Positions 39,286 to 50,660 of a DNA stretch of 64,000 nt are shown one piece after another. Each line of letters starts with the position of its first letter. Within the stretch, counting starts at the first letter, position 1. The DNA comes from Ficedula albicollis (Eukaryota > Chordata > Aves > Passeriformes > Muscicapidae): NCBI RefSeq assembly GCF_000247815.1, contig NC_021685.1, forward strand, positions 14,063,915 through 14,127,914. The letters run 5' to 3'. The translations under genes and the position numbers were made by a program. The notes beneath the pieces were generated by a model. That model worked only from the letters and a program-made list of their open reading frames with translations. It was not told the origin of the DNA and searched no databases.

Positions 39286-39760
39286 GTGACACCATGAATG
39301 GTTTCAAGCATAACATTTCTTCTCTTCAAGTTGGGTCACCTCTTTTGTGTAACCCGGTGGCTATTTTGCCTCCCCTCATAGCTTCTTCCCATGTTTCAAC
39401 AAGAAAGGCAGCCTGTGCATTTGCTCTCACACCATTCCATTTGTGCCGAATGAGCAAGGTGTGCAGGGTCTCACACTCAACACCTTTCCTCTGTAAAATT
39501 CACAGCAGAATGTCCAAAATAGATTCTTCTTCTGCTGATATTTGAGCCCCTGTTGTTACATTTTCCATTTGCTCACCTGGGCCCCAGTGTCTCTATTTTC
39601 ACAAGGTGTCTGGACATTCAGGTTCTCTGATCCACCTGCTTTGCTGGACTGGGCTCCTCCACCAGTGCTCTCTGGTACACAGATCTCTGTCTTAAAAATC
39701 ACATCAGGGTTCACCCTTTTACAGAAGACACACAACTGACACTATAAATGGTTTCAAGCA
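39286..39760 (-). pseudogene. Possible decayed retroelement (gag-like) remnant
   Basis: On the minus strand a 57-codon stretch stays open between stops at 39500-39502 and 39326-39328. It includes the segment AFLVETWEEAMRGG, which resembles the matrix-type part of avian endogenous retrovirus Gag proteins in general pattern (my recollection, no search run). The frame before the 39500 stop continues with an acidic stretch, so the reading is broken by at least two stops. A 25-bp diverged direct repeat frames the block: 39286-39310 and 39736-39760 share GACAC.AT.AATGGTTTCAAGCA. The region is GC-richer than its surroundings. It could instead be another old retroposon or chance openness. Confidence 0.28.
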
Positions 39761-42700
39761 GCAGCACTCTGTTAGTCCCCAGTACAACTCACATGCATAA
39801 CACCTGTGTGCCCCTTTACTCTTTTGTGATTGGTACTACACATCAGCATTTTGTGCTTCTTTTCCTTCAATGCTGTTCACCTGTCTTATACAGCTGCAAC
39901 TTATCGGGGCAAGATTGCCTGCAGCACTATCTCTATTCTTTTACAATCCATTCTCCCACACAAAATAATCTTGTAAAGCTAAGAAATAGAATGGGATCCC
40001 TGATATTTATGCCCCTTTGGAAGAATCCTTCAGTTTATCCTCCAACTTTTACTTCAATTCAAGTTGAATTCATTTTTATCATCTCCTTGTATTGAGATAA
40101 AAAATGCAATCACTTTTTCAAACAGTAAAACCATCCCAAGAAAAAACCCAAAGCAAACCAAACACATCATTAGTGTTTGCTTTCATATAAATTTTCAAAT
40201 GAACATCTAAATACAAATTCAAATACTTTTCTTTTATTTTTCATTAAGTGGGATTGATATAAGGGTAAGGATGTTATGCTCTAGTGCTCTGAGAATAAAA
40301 TGAATACCCAGAAAAAATTATTCAAGCCAAAAGAAAGCCCATCATTAAAGTATTAGTGAAAGATGAACACAGGATTGACACAGATGAAATGAAGAAAGTT
40401 TGGTTGACTAATGGCCAAACAAGGAAACTGAAATATGTTACAGGGAGAAGTCCTTGCCTGGGAGAACTCAAAAGCTATTTATTAATTTTCTGCTAGGCAG
40501 AGCCTTTGCAAGCTCTCAGCTTTAGTCAGCATTTTACATAATCTCCTTACTTAAAGCTACACAAACTCTCTAGCAAATTCTGAAAGCTGCTTTTAGATCT
40601 TGTACAAACAGCATCACCCTCCCAGATTTACAAATTTCTTCTCTTGGAGGAATGATTCAACTTTCTTGGCCAAATCCCTGCTGAATTTTGTGGATATTCA
40701 TGAAGGATAAATACAGCTCATAAAGGACAAAGCAAATTTGCTTTTCCAGTCAGTAGGCAGGATTGCTCAAATACCATTAACAGAACAGAGAGGGGGAAGG
40801 GATACATTTCTTCAGAGAAATTCTGAAGAAACTTCTTTAGAAACTCAGAAAGGCTGAATTTCTAAAGCAAAAACTTCACAGGACAGTTAGAATATATTTT
40901 TTTTAATACCAACAGAAAATAGAGAGTGATTCGATGCTTAAATTTATGTTATTTAATCTGATTGAATTCTCTTCCAGAATGTGAAACTCAAAAAACATCA
41001 TTTAAGAACAAGCAAACAAAAGAAACCCCAAGTACAATAAACACCCAGGAAATATAATTTGGGACAGCTATAGCAAGACTTAAGCATTAGCTATTATTCT
41101 TTAAACTAGTATAAATATTTAAATTGCTACAAGTTTGCCACATTATGATCTAGACAGAAGTGTCTTTCTTTGCAGCTACTGCTTTACATGACAGATCTCA
41201 TGTTCCACTTATATTTTTTTAATCCTTAGCCTCAGTGTTGATGTAACAGAAAATCACATGCTGCAGTATTTGCTGCTGTTTGCTTTTCCCTGCATCTCTG
41301 CACTTTTTGCCTGTATACAGGGTATGGCAGAAGACAGTAAAGAACCCACATGACTTCCTATGATCTTCAAAGATGTTCCTCAGCATATGCAGAGGTACAC
41401 AATTTATCTGACCTCATACAAACCCTAGACATACAGGAAAAGGAAGACAGCAAGGGACAGAGTAGAAGACGATGTGCTTTCACTGCTCAAAGGAAAAATC
41501 AATCCCACTGGCTTGGATTGAGCTCTGTTCTGAACATGGAACTATGCTCTCTACATGCTCTCTGGTCTGAAATTCCACAAAGACAATAAAAAAGGCCCCT
41601 CCTGCTCAGACTTTAGCTCACCCAGCCCAGGTTCAGATCTGATGGATGCTGGGAGTACCACAGGATCAGACTTGTGGCCAGGAACATCAGGATGAAGGAT
41701 GTATACACTCCCTAAATAAGGAAGAAAATCTGTACTAAGAAGCATCAAAGTATCATCATGAGGTTATTTCTACTTTTAAGGCATTTTAATCTTTAATAGT
41801 AATATAGCTACATAGTTAAAATTGCAAACCAACTAATTCACTTCCCTTTTCCATTAGGGAAAGCAACATTATTCATAACTCAAGAATTCAATATAGTAAA
41901 AAGGTTTCTTTCTGTTCCCTCTAAGAAATAAAGGACAGCCTCATATTACATGATGCAACTCTATGGAGCATGTTGAGATGGATAAGCAGTCCTAAGACTA
42001 CTTTTGCTGTCAAAGGAAAACTTGTTTTCATCATGGGATAACTAATACATAAAAACTTTCCCTTGCAAGAGAACAGTGGAGTCAAAGCATTTCACACAAG
42101 GTAAGCTAAGCAACATGAAATGAACACATCCATAGGAATGCAGTTTATCTTGCTGCTCTTTATAGCAGCCTCAGAGGAATCAAAGAACCCTGCTTCTATT
42201 TAAGATTTTGCACTGGCAGAGCTGACGTCATTTATTTAATAAGAAAGTAAAACAAACTATCTGGAGCCAATGAGGAAAACACTGAAGTTAACAAACACTA
42301 CAGATAGCAATAAGCTTTAGAAGCAGAACCAGTATGTGTGCAGCACAGCCACCAAACAGGCAAAAGGTAGAATGCCAAAAGCAACACAGAGAAACAAGCA
42401 GCATTATTTGTCAAACAAAACTTGGATGGGTAGCAAGGAGACAAAATGCATTATTGTCTCTTGATTTATGCCACACCATATTTTTTCCACTAGTCACAAC
42501 TACACAGATATTAAATTATTTGTATTGTCTGTAGTGGTTTCCAAATCCCATCCCTAAATCCTTTCGATTGAATTTCCAGGATACCTGCCACTGAACACTT
42601 ACTTGCCAGCAGCTGATGAGCAAGGTAATAGTACTTTCTGTCCTCTAGGTTTGTGAAGGGAAATGCATAAGCACAACAGTACCATCTATTTCTGAGCTTT

Positions 42701-44975
42701 GCAAACTTCATAGCCATGGCCACATCTCCTGGTTTCTCCACTTGCAGCTACAAGCTGTTATCTGCCTTTCACACTACTAAAACATGTCCCCCTCTACACA
42801 ATTGGGGATCAAAACAAGAAAGCATTCATTTGTGCACAGAACTGATGATTTGGGATGAGGTCCAGTAACACATGAGCTCCTGCATTTAGCCATATCAGCA
42901 TCTTCCTTCTTCCCTCCTTATGCCACCAAAGACTTCTGATGTTCCCTGGAACTCTGTATGACAGGGTTAGATGGTAACAAAGCACCTGGAGGAAGCACTA
43001 CTGGATAAATAAGTATATGAACACTTGTAGAGCTGATGTTCTCACTTGCAATCTGGGGCAATTTCAGAGTTACTTTGGGTGGGGTTTTTTAGCTGGTCTT
43101 TGAGCAAGGTCTGAAAGCTGTCTCTCTGTTCTTCCATGAAGTATTCCCACTGGGAAGAATAGTATATAGATCTAGTCTCTGTGGTAAAACCATGCTCCCT
43201 AATACACTCTCACTCTCTTCTGGTCTGTTGAACCAAAAGCAACTTCTGCCTTATAACACTCTCTAAAAAGAAAAGTTAAGTATTGCAAACTCCTTCTCTT
43301 TACCTACAGCTGGCTGAAAATACAGCTGTTGTGGATATAAATACCTTGAAAGAGAGAAGGTACTGAAACAAAAGCTGTGCTTCAACCATGGCATAGCTTG
43401 AAGACACAATAATTTCTTGCACCAAGAAAAGCAAAAGAGTGGCTGATGACCTGTACTTAATGTGTGACACAGGAAAGATCCAAGCTGTTTGGTCCTTTCA
43501 AGAAAAGGCTTTAGAAAAGCAATATACATTAACAAAACATCCTTCTTCCTTCTTTAATTCCTTATAACATACCTATGAATTCACGGAGACATAGAGGAGA
43601 CATTTTTAGGACTGCACATTTGGCTGCATATTTTATTTCATCACTTTTCCACCTTCTAGCACTCAAATCCCATCTCTCCTTCTTATCCTTCTGAAGTGGA
43701 TTTCTCACTCCTAGAACTGAAAAGATGCTATTACATAAACCTTGACTAATGCATATCTAGACCAAACCACCACTTGGAATGAAGTAGTTAAACTATTTAT
43801 ATCTGAAGAAAGCAGATCTCCTGCTTTGGAACATTTTTGACACTCCATGACATGGCCAGAACAAACCTCATTAGCCAGTTAATTCTCTATAACCCCTTGA
43901 AAACTAAATTATGTTTTTGAAAAAAATCACTTCAATTGCTTAAGCTTTAGCCTAGTTAAGTAATTTGCACATCTTCAATTATAAGGGATTAATTCTTTCA
44001 TCTATCTTATTTTTGTCCAGCTTGAAAAATGGCCTAATCTCTCCACACTCTTTATTACTTTGCATTTCATCCTTCATCACACTGGACATCAGTTCTTCAT
44101 TACTGCTGAAGACTTTTTAGGTGGGAATTCTTCATCATTAACTTCACATTCTCACCCTCACTATCAATTACTTGGATACTTTTTATTTGATTGCCATCAT
44201 CAGCCCAATGCATTTCTGCCAGTTACAGAATCCATGACACTCCCTTGAGGACGTGGCAACTGGAATATGACCCTCAGTTGCAACTTTCCTTGGGAATCAA
44301 TTCTCTTATTGTTTTCTTATATAGTGTTTTAGGATTTTTTCTTTAAGATTTTAACAGCATAGTCATACCTTTCCAAAAATCAATATTCAATTTAATCCCT
44401 TTCACTGCACATCAGGCCACATGATATAAAAAGAATTTTTCTTTTGCTCTTGAAACCTTTCTTTTTAAATCATGTTCACATTCTCTAAAGTCATTTTCTC
44501 TAACTTTTTTCTTGGTCCTCAACTTTTTACATTATTATTCCCTTTCCTTTGGATTTTTTAAAATATGTTTTTTATAAAAGATGTGCCCATTAACAGCTGA
44601 GTTGCATTCTGTCCACTTCAAGAAAAAAAAATATATTTATCTTACATTATTAGCCCTTCAGCTATATGGTCCAAGGAAAAAACATCAGCTCAAGTGGTAT
44701 TCTAAAGTGTTTTCTGTGAAAGAACATGAATAATGTCAAAGGAGTTTAAAATTAATATTTTCAGACAGAACTAATTTGCATACACCAAGCTGTATCTTGG
44801 CACATGGCAGAAGTCATGACTTTACTGCAATGAAACTCCCCTGGTGAGATTTTTTATTTATAAAACTATAGTCACAGATGAATAAAGAATTTCACAGATC
44901 ATCTATTCCAAACTTATGAGAAAGAATCATCCAGAAGTATATATAATTTATGTATATATAAACCAGCCCCTGAAT
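39761..44975. other. Gene-free DNA
   Basis: No gene is supported. The frame at 39748-40095 (115 residues) has no recognisable domain and lies next to the possible retroelement remnant. Frames at 41350-41748 and 43263-43535 are unremarkable. No further transposon was recognised. Confidence 0.5.
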
Positions 44976-45815
44976 ATCACAGAATCACAAGGTTGGAAGA
45001 CACTTTCAAGATGATCAAGTCCAACCCATGCCCTAATACCTCAACTAGACCATGGCACCCAGTGCCACAACCAGTCTTTTTAAACACATCCAGGGATGGT
45101 GACTCCACCACCTCCCCGGGCAGACAATTCCAATACTTTATTATTCTTTCCATGAAAAACTTTTTCCTAATATCCAGCCTTTCCCTTGGTGCAGCTTAAG
45201 GCTGTGTCCTGTTGTTCTGTCAGTGCTGCCTGGAGAAAGAGACCAACCCCACCTGAGCACAGCCACCTTTCAGGGAGCTGTACAGAGTGATAAGGTCACC
45301 CCTGAGTCTCCTTTTCTCCAGGCTGAACAGCCCCAGCTCCCTCAGCCATTGCTCACAGGGTTTGTGTTCCAAGCCCCTCTCCAGCCTCGTTGCCTCCTCT
45401 GGACGTGCTCAAGTGTCTCAATGTCCTTCCTAAGCTGAGGGGCCAGAACTGGACACACACTCAAGGTGTGGCCTCACCAGTGCCAAGCACAGGGGCAGAA
45501 TGACCTCCCTGCTCCTGCTGGCCACACCATTCCTGATCCAGGCCAGGGCCACTGGCCTTCTTGGCCACCAGGGCACACTGCTGGCTCATGTTCAGCTGGC
45601 TGTTCAGCAGCACCCCCAGGTCCCTTTGCCTGGGCACTGTGCAGCCCCACCATCCCCAGCCTGTAACGCTGCAGGGGGTCATTGTGGCCAAAATGCAGAA
45701 CTCGGCACTTGGGCTCATTAAACTGCATCTCACTGGGCTCTGCCCATCCATCCAACCCTTCCAGTCTCTCTGCAGAGCCCTCCTCCCTTCCAACAGATCA
45801 ACACACGCTCCCACT
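44976..45815 (-). mobile_element. CR1 non-LTR retrotransposon, 5'-truncated, minus strand
   Basis: On the minus strand this roughly 840-bp element runs from the end of the CR1 reverse-transcriptase ORF to the CR1 3' end. The terminal part (about 45035 down to 44976) reads GGGTTGGACTTGATCATCTT, then TCCAACCTTGTGATTCTGTG, the characteristic CR1 end. The middle contains GAGCACGTCCAGAGGAGGCA and the CAGCCTGGAGAAAAGGAGAC section. The upstream part still encodes CR1 C-terminal ORF2 signatures in two different frames: [20 protein letters not shown] (about 45720 down to 45655) and [20 protein letters not shown] (about 45640 down to 45575). At least one frameshift therefore separates them. The copy is less diverged than the one at 10.4 kb. 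Open frames on the plus strand across it are antisense artefacts. Confidence 0.95.
45460..45815 (-). pseudogene. CR1 ORF2 (reverse transcriptase) C-terminal remnant, frameshifted
   Basis: This is the coding residue of the CR1 copy. The end of the reverse-transcriptase protein is recognisable from the motif pair [13 protein letters not shown] and [24 protein letters not shown], both typical of CR1. They lie in different minus-strand frames (open 45474-45755 and 45461-45814), so an insertion or deletion near 45650 has broken the protein. The catalytic palm and the endonuclease are absent through 5' truncation. It cannot encode a working enzyme. Confidence 0.85.
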
Positions 45816-46927
45816 AATCAATAATTCAACCATTTTCTCCCATTATTACTTACCATTCTCACATGAACTCCATTAGCAATTACAATGCCAATGACTGATT
45901 CTGTGCAGTAGGGTAAGAATGGAAAGTTTCAGAACACTTTAAGGTACACTAAATCACAATTCTAAAAAATTGGTAACGTGAATAAACTTGCAATGTGAAT
46001 AAACTTGTAATAAATACATTCTTTTGTGATTGGGAAGAGAAATTTGCTACAGAAATTTTCATGACAAGTCATATGTTTCAAGAAAAAATATTCCTACATA
46101 CATAGGCATCAGAATACTTTATGAGCCAAATCTAAATCAATATTAACATGAAATATTCACAATGAATACAAGGGAACATGTGAGTTGATATAAAACATTC
46201 ATCTGTTAAATAATTTACAGTACTTTTTTCCCTGTTCATCTATCCTACTTTCACATTATGCTTATAGTTTTTTTTAAACATCATCCATGACTGAAAAGAA
46301 GAAAGGAGTTGATTTGGCACAAGAGAGATTTGTGACTACAGCAGCTATTTGATAGATTTCCACACAGCAAAAATGTTTTAAATGTTTTAGGACCACAGGA
46401 ACCAAATATACTCAGTACTAAAAACCTTCATGGCATGCTTTTTACCCAGTTTTATTTTATCAGTTTTCTTGCAATGCCTATCCAATCAAAGGGAATAAAC
46501 TTAACTAAAATTAAAGAATAGAGTGTATGGTTTCTAAACTAAAAGAGAATTTATAAAAGAACTTTGAATATTATTTTAAAAACATGATATGAATGGTCTA
46601 TGGCAGTGAGGCGCTCTTCTCAAAAAGAAAAATACACCTACAATAGCTAACACAAATCAGATGGTGACTCTATGCATGATAACTGACCAGCTAAAGCTCA
46701 TTTTCTTCCCAGAGCCACTACTGGATCAATAACAGAATGTTAGATTCTTCACCTTGCCTTAAGGCTTGTTTATTGTATTTCCACAGGTGTTTTTCTCCCT
46801 CTGATAGGATTAACAAATATTGCAGGCTCAGCAGAGCCTGAACGAATTTTATGGGAACATTTAAATACATATCAGTTATATTTCACAGATAATGTTATTT
46901 TGTTCAATTGTTATGCTCTTCCGATCT
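45816..46927. other. Gene-free AT-rich DNA
   Basis: Nothing recognisable in this stretch beyond plain AT-rich sequence. Confidence 0.6.
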
Positions 46928-47004
46928 TAAAGAAGGACTCAATACCCTCAATACTCCTGTGTGAGNTAAAGAAGGACTCAATACCCTCAATACTCCTGTG
47001 TGAG
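46928..47004. repeat. Exact 38-bp duplication split by one undetermined base
   Basis: Two identical 38-bp copies (46928-46965 and 46967-47004), beginning TAAAGAAGGACTCAATACCC and ending CTCCTGTGTGAG, are separated only by a single n at 46966. A (TA)n tract follows at once. Exact copies on both sides of a gap character are the usual sign of two contig ends that overlapped but were not merged, so the second copy may not exist in the genome. Confidence 0.95.

Positions 47005-47035
<31 letters not shown>
47005..47035. repeat. (TA)n microsatellite
   Basis: A TA repeat with one TG interruption directly follows the N-split duplication, and may be why the assembly broke here. Confidence 0.95.
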
Positions 47036-48177
47036 GAAATATATTATAAAATATATGCAATTGAAGTTTTCATGACCTTGGACACATCAGATGACCATTA
47101 ACTCTCAGTAAGAAGGAGATGGAGAAATTGGCAAATTATGAAATAATAAAACTATGAGTCTTTTGTCCAGTACAGCTGCAAGGCACAGAACAAATCAAGT
47201 TTTGGTGATAAGAACTGACCTTACAAACTAATATCAGATGAGGTCACCACTCTACTAATCCCACCCGTCGCTCTCAAATGAAGTGTGGGGGCTGTTGTTT
47301 GGGGATTTTTTTTTTTGGCTTTGCTTCATATCATCTGGTAAATTAGCTTATTTGTCACAAAAAAGATATTGCAGAGATAGAACCCAAGGAGCTATCTGCT
47401 CTGCAAAGCTCTCATTGTCCAACCAGACAATGAGATGTGTGTGCCCTTGGCAGAGGCCACCTGAATGAGCTGCTCGCAGCTCCCTCAGAAAGTTCTCTTT
47501 CCTCTAAAATATCTGCATGAAAGAGTACTACCGTTTAAAGCTCTGAGGAAGGTGAAGTTCTTGAGACACAGAAGGAAAGATATTAGCAAAGTACATTTAT
47601 GCATCTCACAAAGTTTGAGCCAAATCTGCATTTACAGAGAGAGACAACTCTGAATGCTGAACTTGACAGGAAAGTTCCATCAGCAGGTAGGATGGTTAAC
47701 ACTGCTCAACAATGGAGCAATTAAAAAACCACCATAAACTGATTTATCTCATCCTAAACTGAGATGGTCTGGGTCTGTTCCTTGCTGGGATGAGGAACGA
47801 TGTAACCTGGCACTGAGAACATCCTGAGGAAGCAAAACCACAGCAGCACTTGCAGATGGGTGAAAATCAGCTCAGAGTGTAAGAAACCAGGGGCTGACAC
47901 CACAACCCTACATCTTCTGTTACAACATATATTAAAGAAGTAAAATAAATACATAGTACATTTCTAATTAGACCAAACTGCCTGAGAAATGTTGCTGGTT
48001 GAGACTATGGCTCACTGCCGCTGTTTGTTTAAATATTTTTAAGACCACGCTGTAAAAGTGATCCATGAATTAGAGTTAAACCCAGCAAGCAAACAAAACT
48101 CAGAAAAAAAGCAAGAAAGTACTGACAAGAACAAAGCCAGGCATTTCTATTTATATTTTTCTATATTTACCCATATA

Positions 48178-48216
48178 ATTTTCTAGAATTGATATAAAAT
48201 TTTCATTCTAGAAAAT
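48178..48216. repeat. Perfect inverted repeat: 12-bp arms, 15-nt loop
   Basis: ATTTTCTAGAAT (48178-48189) is the exact reverse complement of ATTCTAGAAAAT (48205-48216), with a 15-nt AT-rich loop. No protein or RNA role is evident. Confidence 0.95.
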
Positions 48217-48510
48217 GTCTATTTCTATTTGCCTGTGTTTAGGGTTGTTATCAACCACTATTTCTCCTGTTAAAAAGATGGCCTGATAGATAAGTGAAGA
48301 ACACAAGATTTAAATCAACTATGCCAAACCCCCTTCAAAATTCCAACACTGTAAAAGTGGAAAAAGTCCTTGAGTGTTAATAATTTCCAATAATTTCACT
48401 GTCAAGACAGACATGTAGAACTTTCCATATCCTGAAATGCAAAAGTTTAAGTTTCAAATTTTCAATACTTGCAGAAATGATAATTAGTTATTGATAAAAA
48501 ACCACCATGT

Positions 48511-48542
48511 ATACATGTATATGCACACACACATATATATAA
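48511..48542. repeat. Compound CA/TA microsatellite
   Basis: ATACATGTATATG is followed by (CA)n and then (TA)n. It is a short compound dinucleotide repeat. Confidence 0.85.
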
Positions 48543-50410
48543 ATCCAGTGCACAAACCCCAAAACAAACTAAAGAGCACAATATGCCCCTCTTTTCAAGT
48601 TAAAAGAGACTAATTTGCATGTTAACTTTTCCTGTACTGGGATTACAGTGCATCAACAATTGAGCTAATCAATCCTGTAATTCTTCCTCAGTTCCAAGCC
48701 TCAGTGTTCTCTATGCTACCAGCACAAGTGAAAGGATGGACAGCACAACGGCTGCAGATCTGACTGTCTCCTTAAAAGTCCTTTTTAGTTTGCATTCTAC
48801 TTCTCCATTCCCAACATACAGAGGAAACATCACACGATTTCTTTGGATTTATTCAGCAAAATTTTAAATAAAACTCAAAAGTCATGACTTTTTATTTCAC
48901 CACAAATGTAGCAGTATTCAAAGAAGCTCTAAAACAAGCCCTAGATTAGGACATGGAGTAATTCAGATATAGATCAGCTTTAAATGGGTAAGCCCTCCAC
49001 ATGGCTTTGACCTAGACTACCTTTTCAGCACAAAAAATCTTTGCTGAATAAGAGTGTCATAACACTCTACACATCAAAGTAATAATAAGAAAATTATGCA
49101 ATTTTAAGAAAAACAAACCAGTATTGACTAACATTATTCTAAATACTGCTATTTGATCCAGGGATTAATGCAATTATACAAAAATATAGTTATAATTAAC
49201 AGAAATTCCTACCTGATTCATTTATTTCAAAAAAAATATCCTGCTAAAGGGAAATTCCCACCACAAAGTTCCCATGTTAAACCATAGATAATGTAACATT
49301 TTGAATTAATTTTCATATTTCTCAGTGGTATTTTAAATTCTTTAAAGAATTCTCTTCAGAGCCAGTATTTCTTTAGATATGTTTTACCCTGAAGATGAAG
49401 TTTTTCTTACAATTGCAGGCAGAGCCCATATAACAAAAAGGTAAAATAAATAATGTGGAGTTTCATTTTTTCTCTCATTGTAGTTATAGACATATTAAGA
49501 AATAGAGTTTCTACAGTTTTAAGTCTCCTAGACAGCTTGTTAATTAAATAAAATAGATTCTGTGCATGTTTATTTAATAAAGCTTTTGACTCCTTAAACT
49601 TTTGAGAGATATTTATAGATAACAGTAACAAGAAATCATATGAGGTTATAAACCTCTCAAGCCAAAACAATAAGATTATTTTATACCTACAGAATAAAAT
49701 AAAACAACTCCACAATATCATTTGATAAAATTCAGAAATTTATTCAAAAGAAACCTTGGGATAGTCTGCATTACACAGTGATTCAAGTGGGAAGGGGCAT
49801 GTAATTAAAAAAACCCAAACCAGCAGGTGCTGAAAGGAAGAGTGTGAAGCTGTACATAACATTCAAAGTACAAGACTCCCTACAAAGAACAATTATCCAT
49901 GAGAAACACAGTCTCAAATTATAAAAGGCTCCCAAATTATAGCAGTGTGCAGTCTCTGGCAGTACCAAACATGACAAATAAACAATAAAAGCATCTTACT
50001 TGTATTACACAAAGCCTTCAGAATATAATCCTTCACACCACAAAATAACAAACAAAAATTACCTTCTTTTTCCTAATGTTTGTTGTTTTCTCCATATCTT
50101 AGTACACAGTGCCTTTTCTGGCACCTGTAACAAGTCTTTTATTTCAGGCTAGGAGTTTATTCCTGGCTATTCTATTCTTGTACTGAAAAAATGACTATTC
50201 CTACCAGACATTACAGCTTCTCTGACACACAAGGACTTCCAGAAAGCTACACTTTCCCAAGAAAGGAAAGTAAGAGAAAGGGAAGGGACAATAGTTAAAA
50301 TTATGTATGAAACCAGTTCCCATTGCACCCATTACCTAAAATTTCAGGAGTGAGCTCCCCATCACATCATCTCAACATTTTAATTTAGAATTTTACAGGT
50401 AGTCTCCTGC

Positions 50411-50660
<250 letters not shown>

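Larger units (their letters stand above)
47036..50410. other. Gene-free AT-rich DNA
   Basis: No gene or recognised transposon. It contains a palindromic hairpin at 48178-48216 and a CA/TA microsatellite at 48511-48542, both listed separately. Confidence 0.55.

Noticed and set aside
45223..45876. Several plus-strand frames at 45.2-45.9 kb
   Set aside because: They are antisense to, or run just past, the CR1 element, whose own signatures are on the minus strand.
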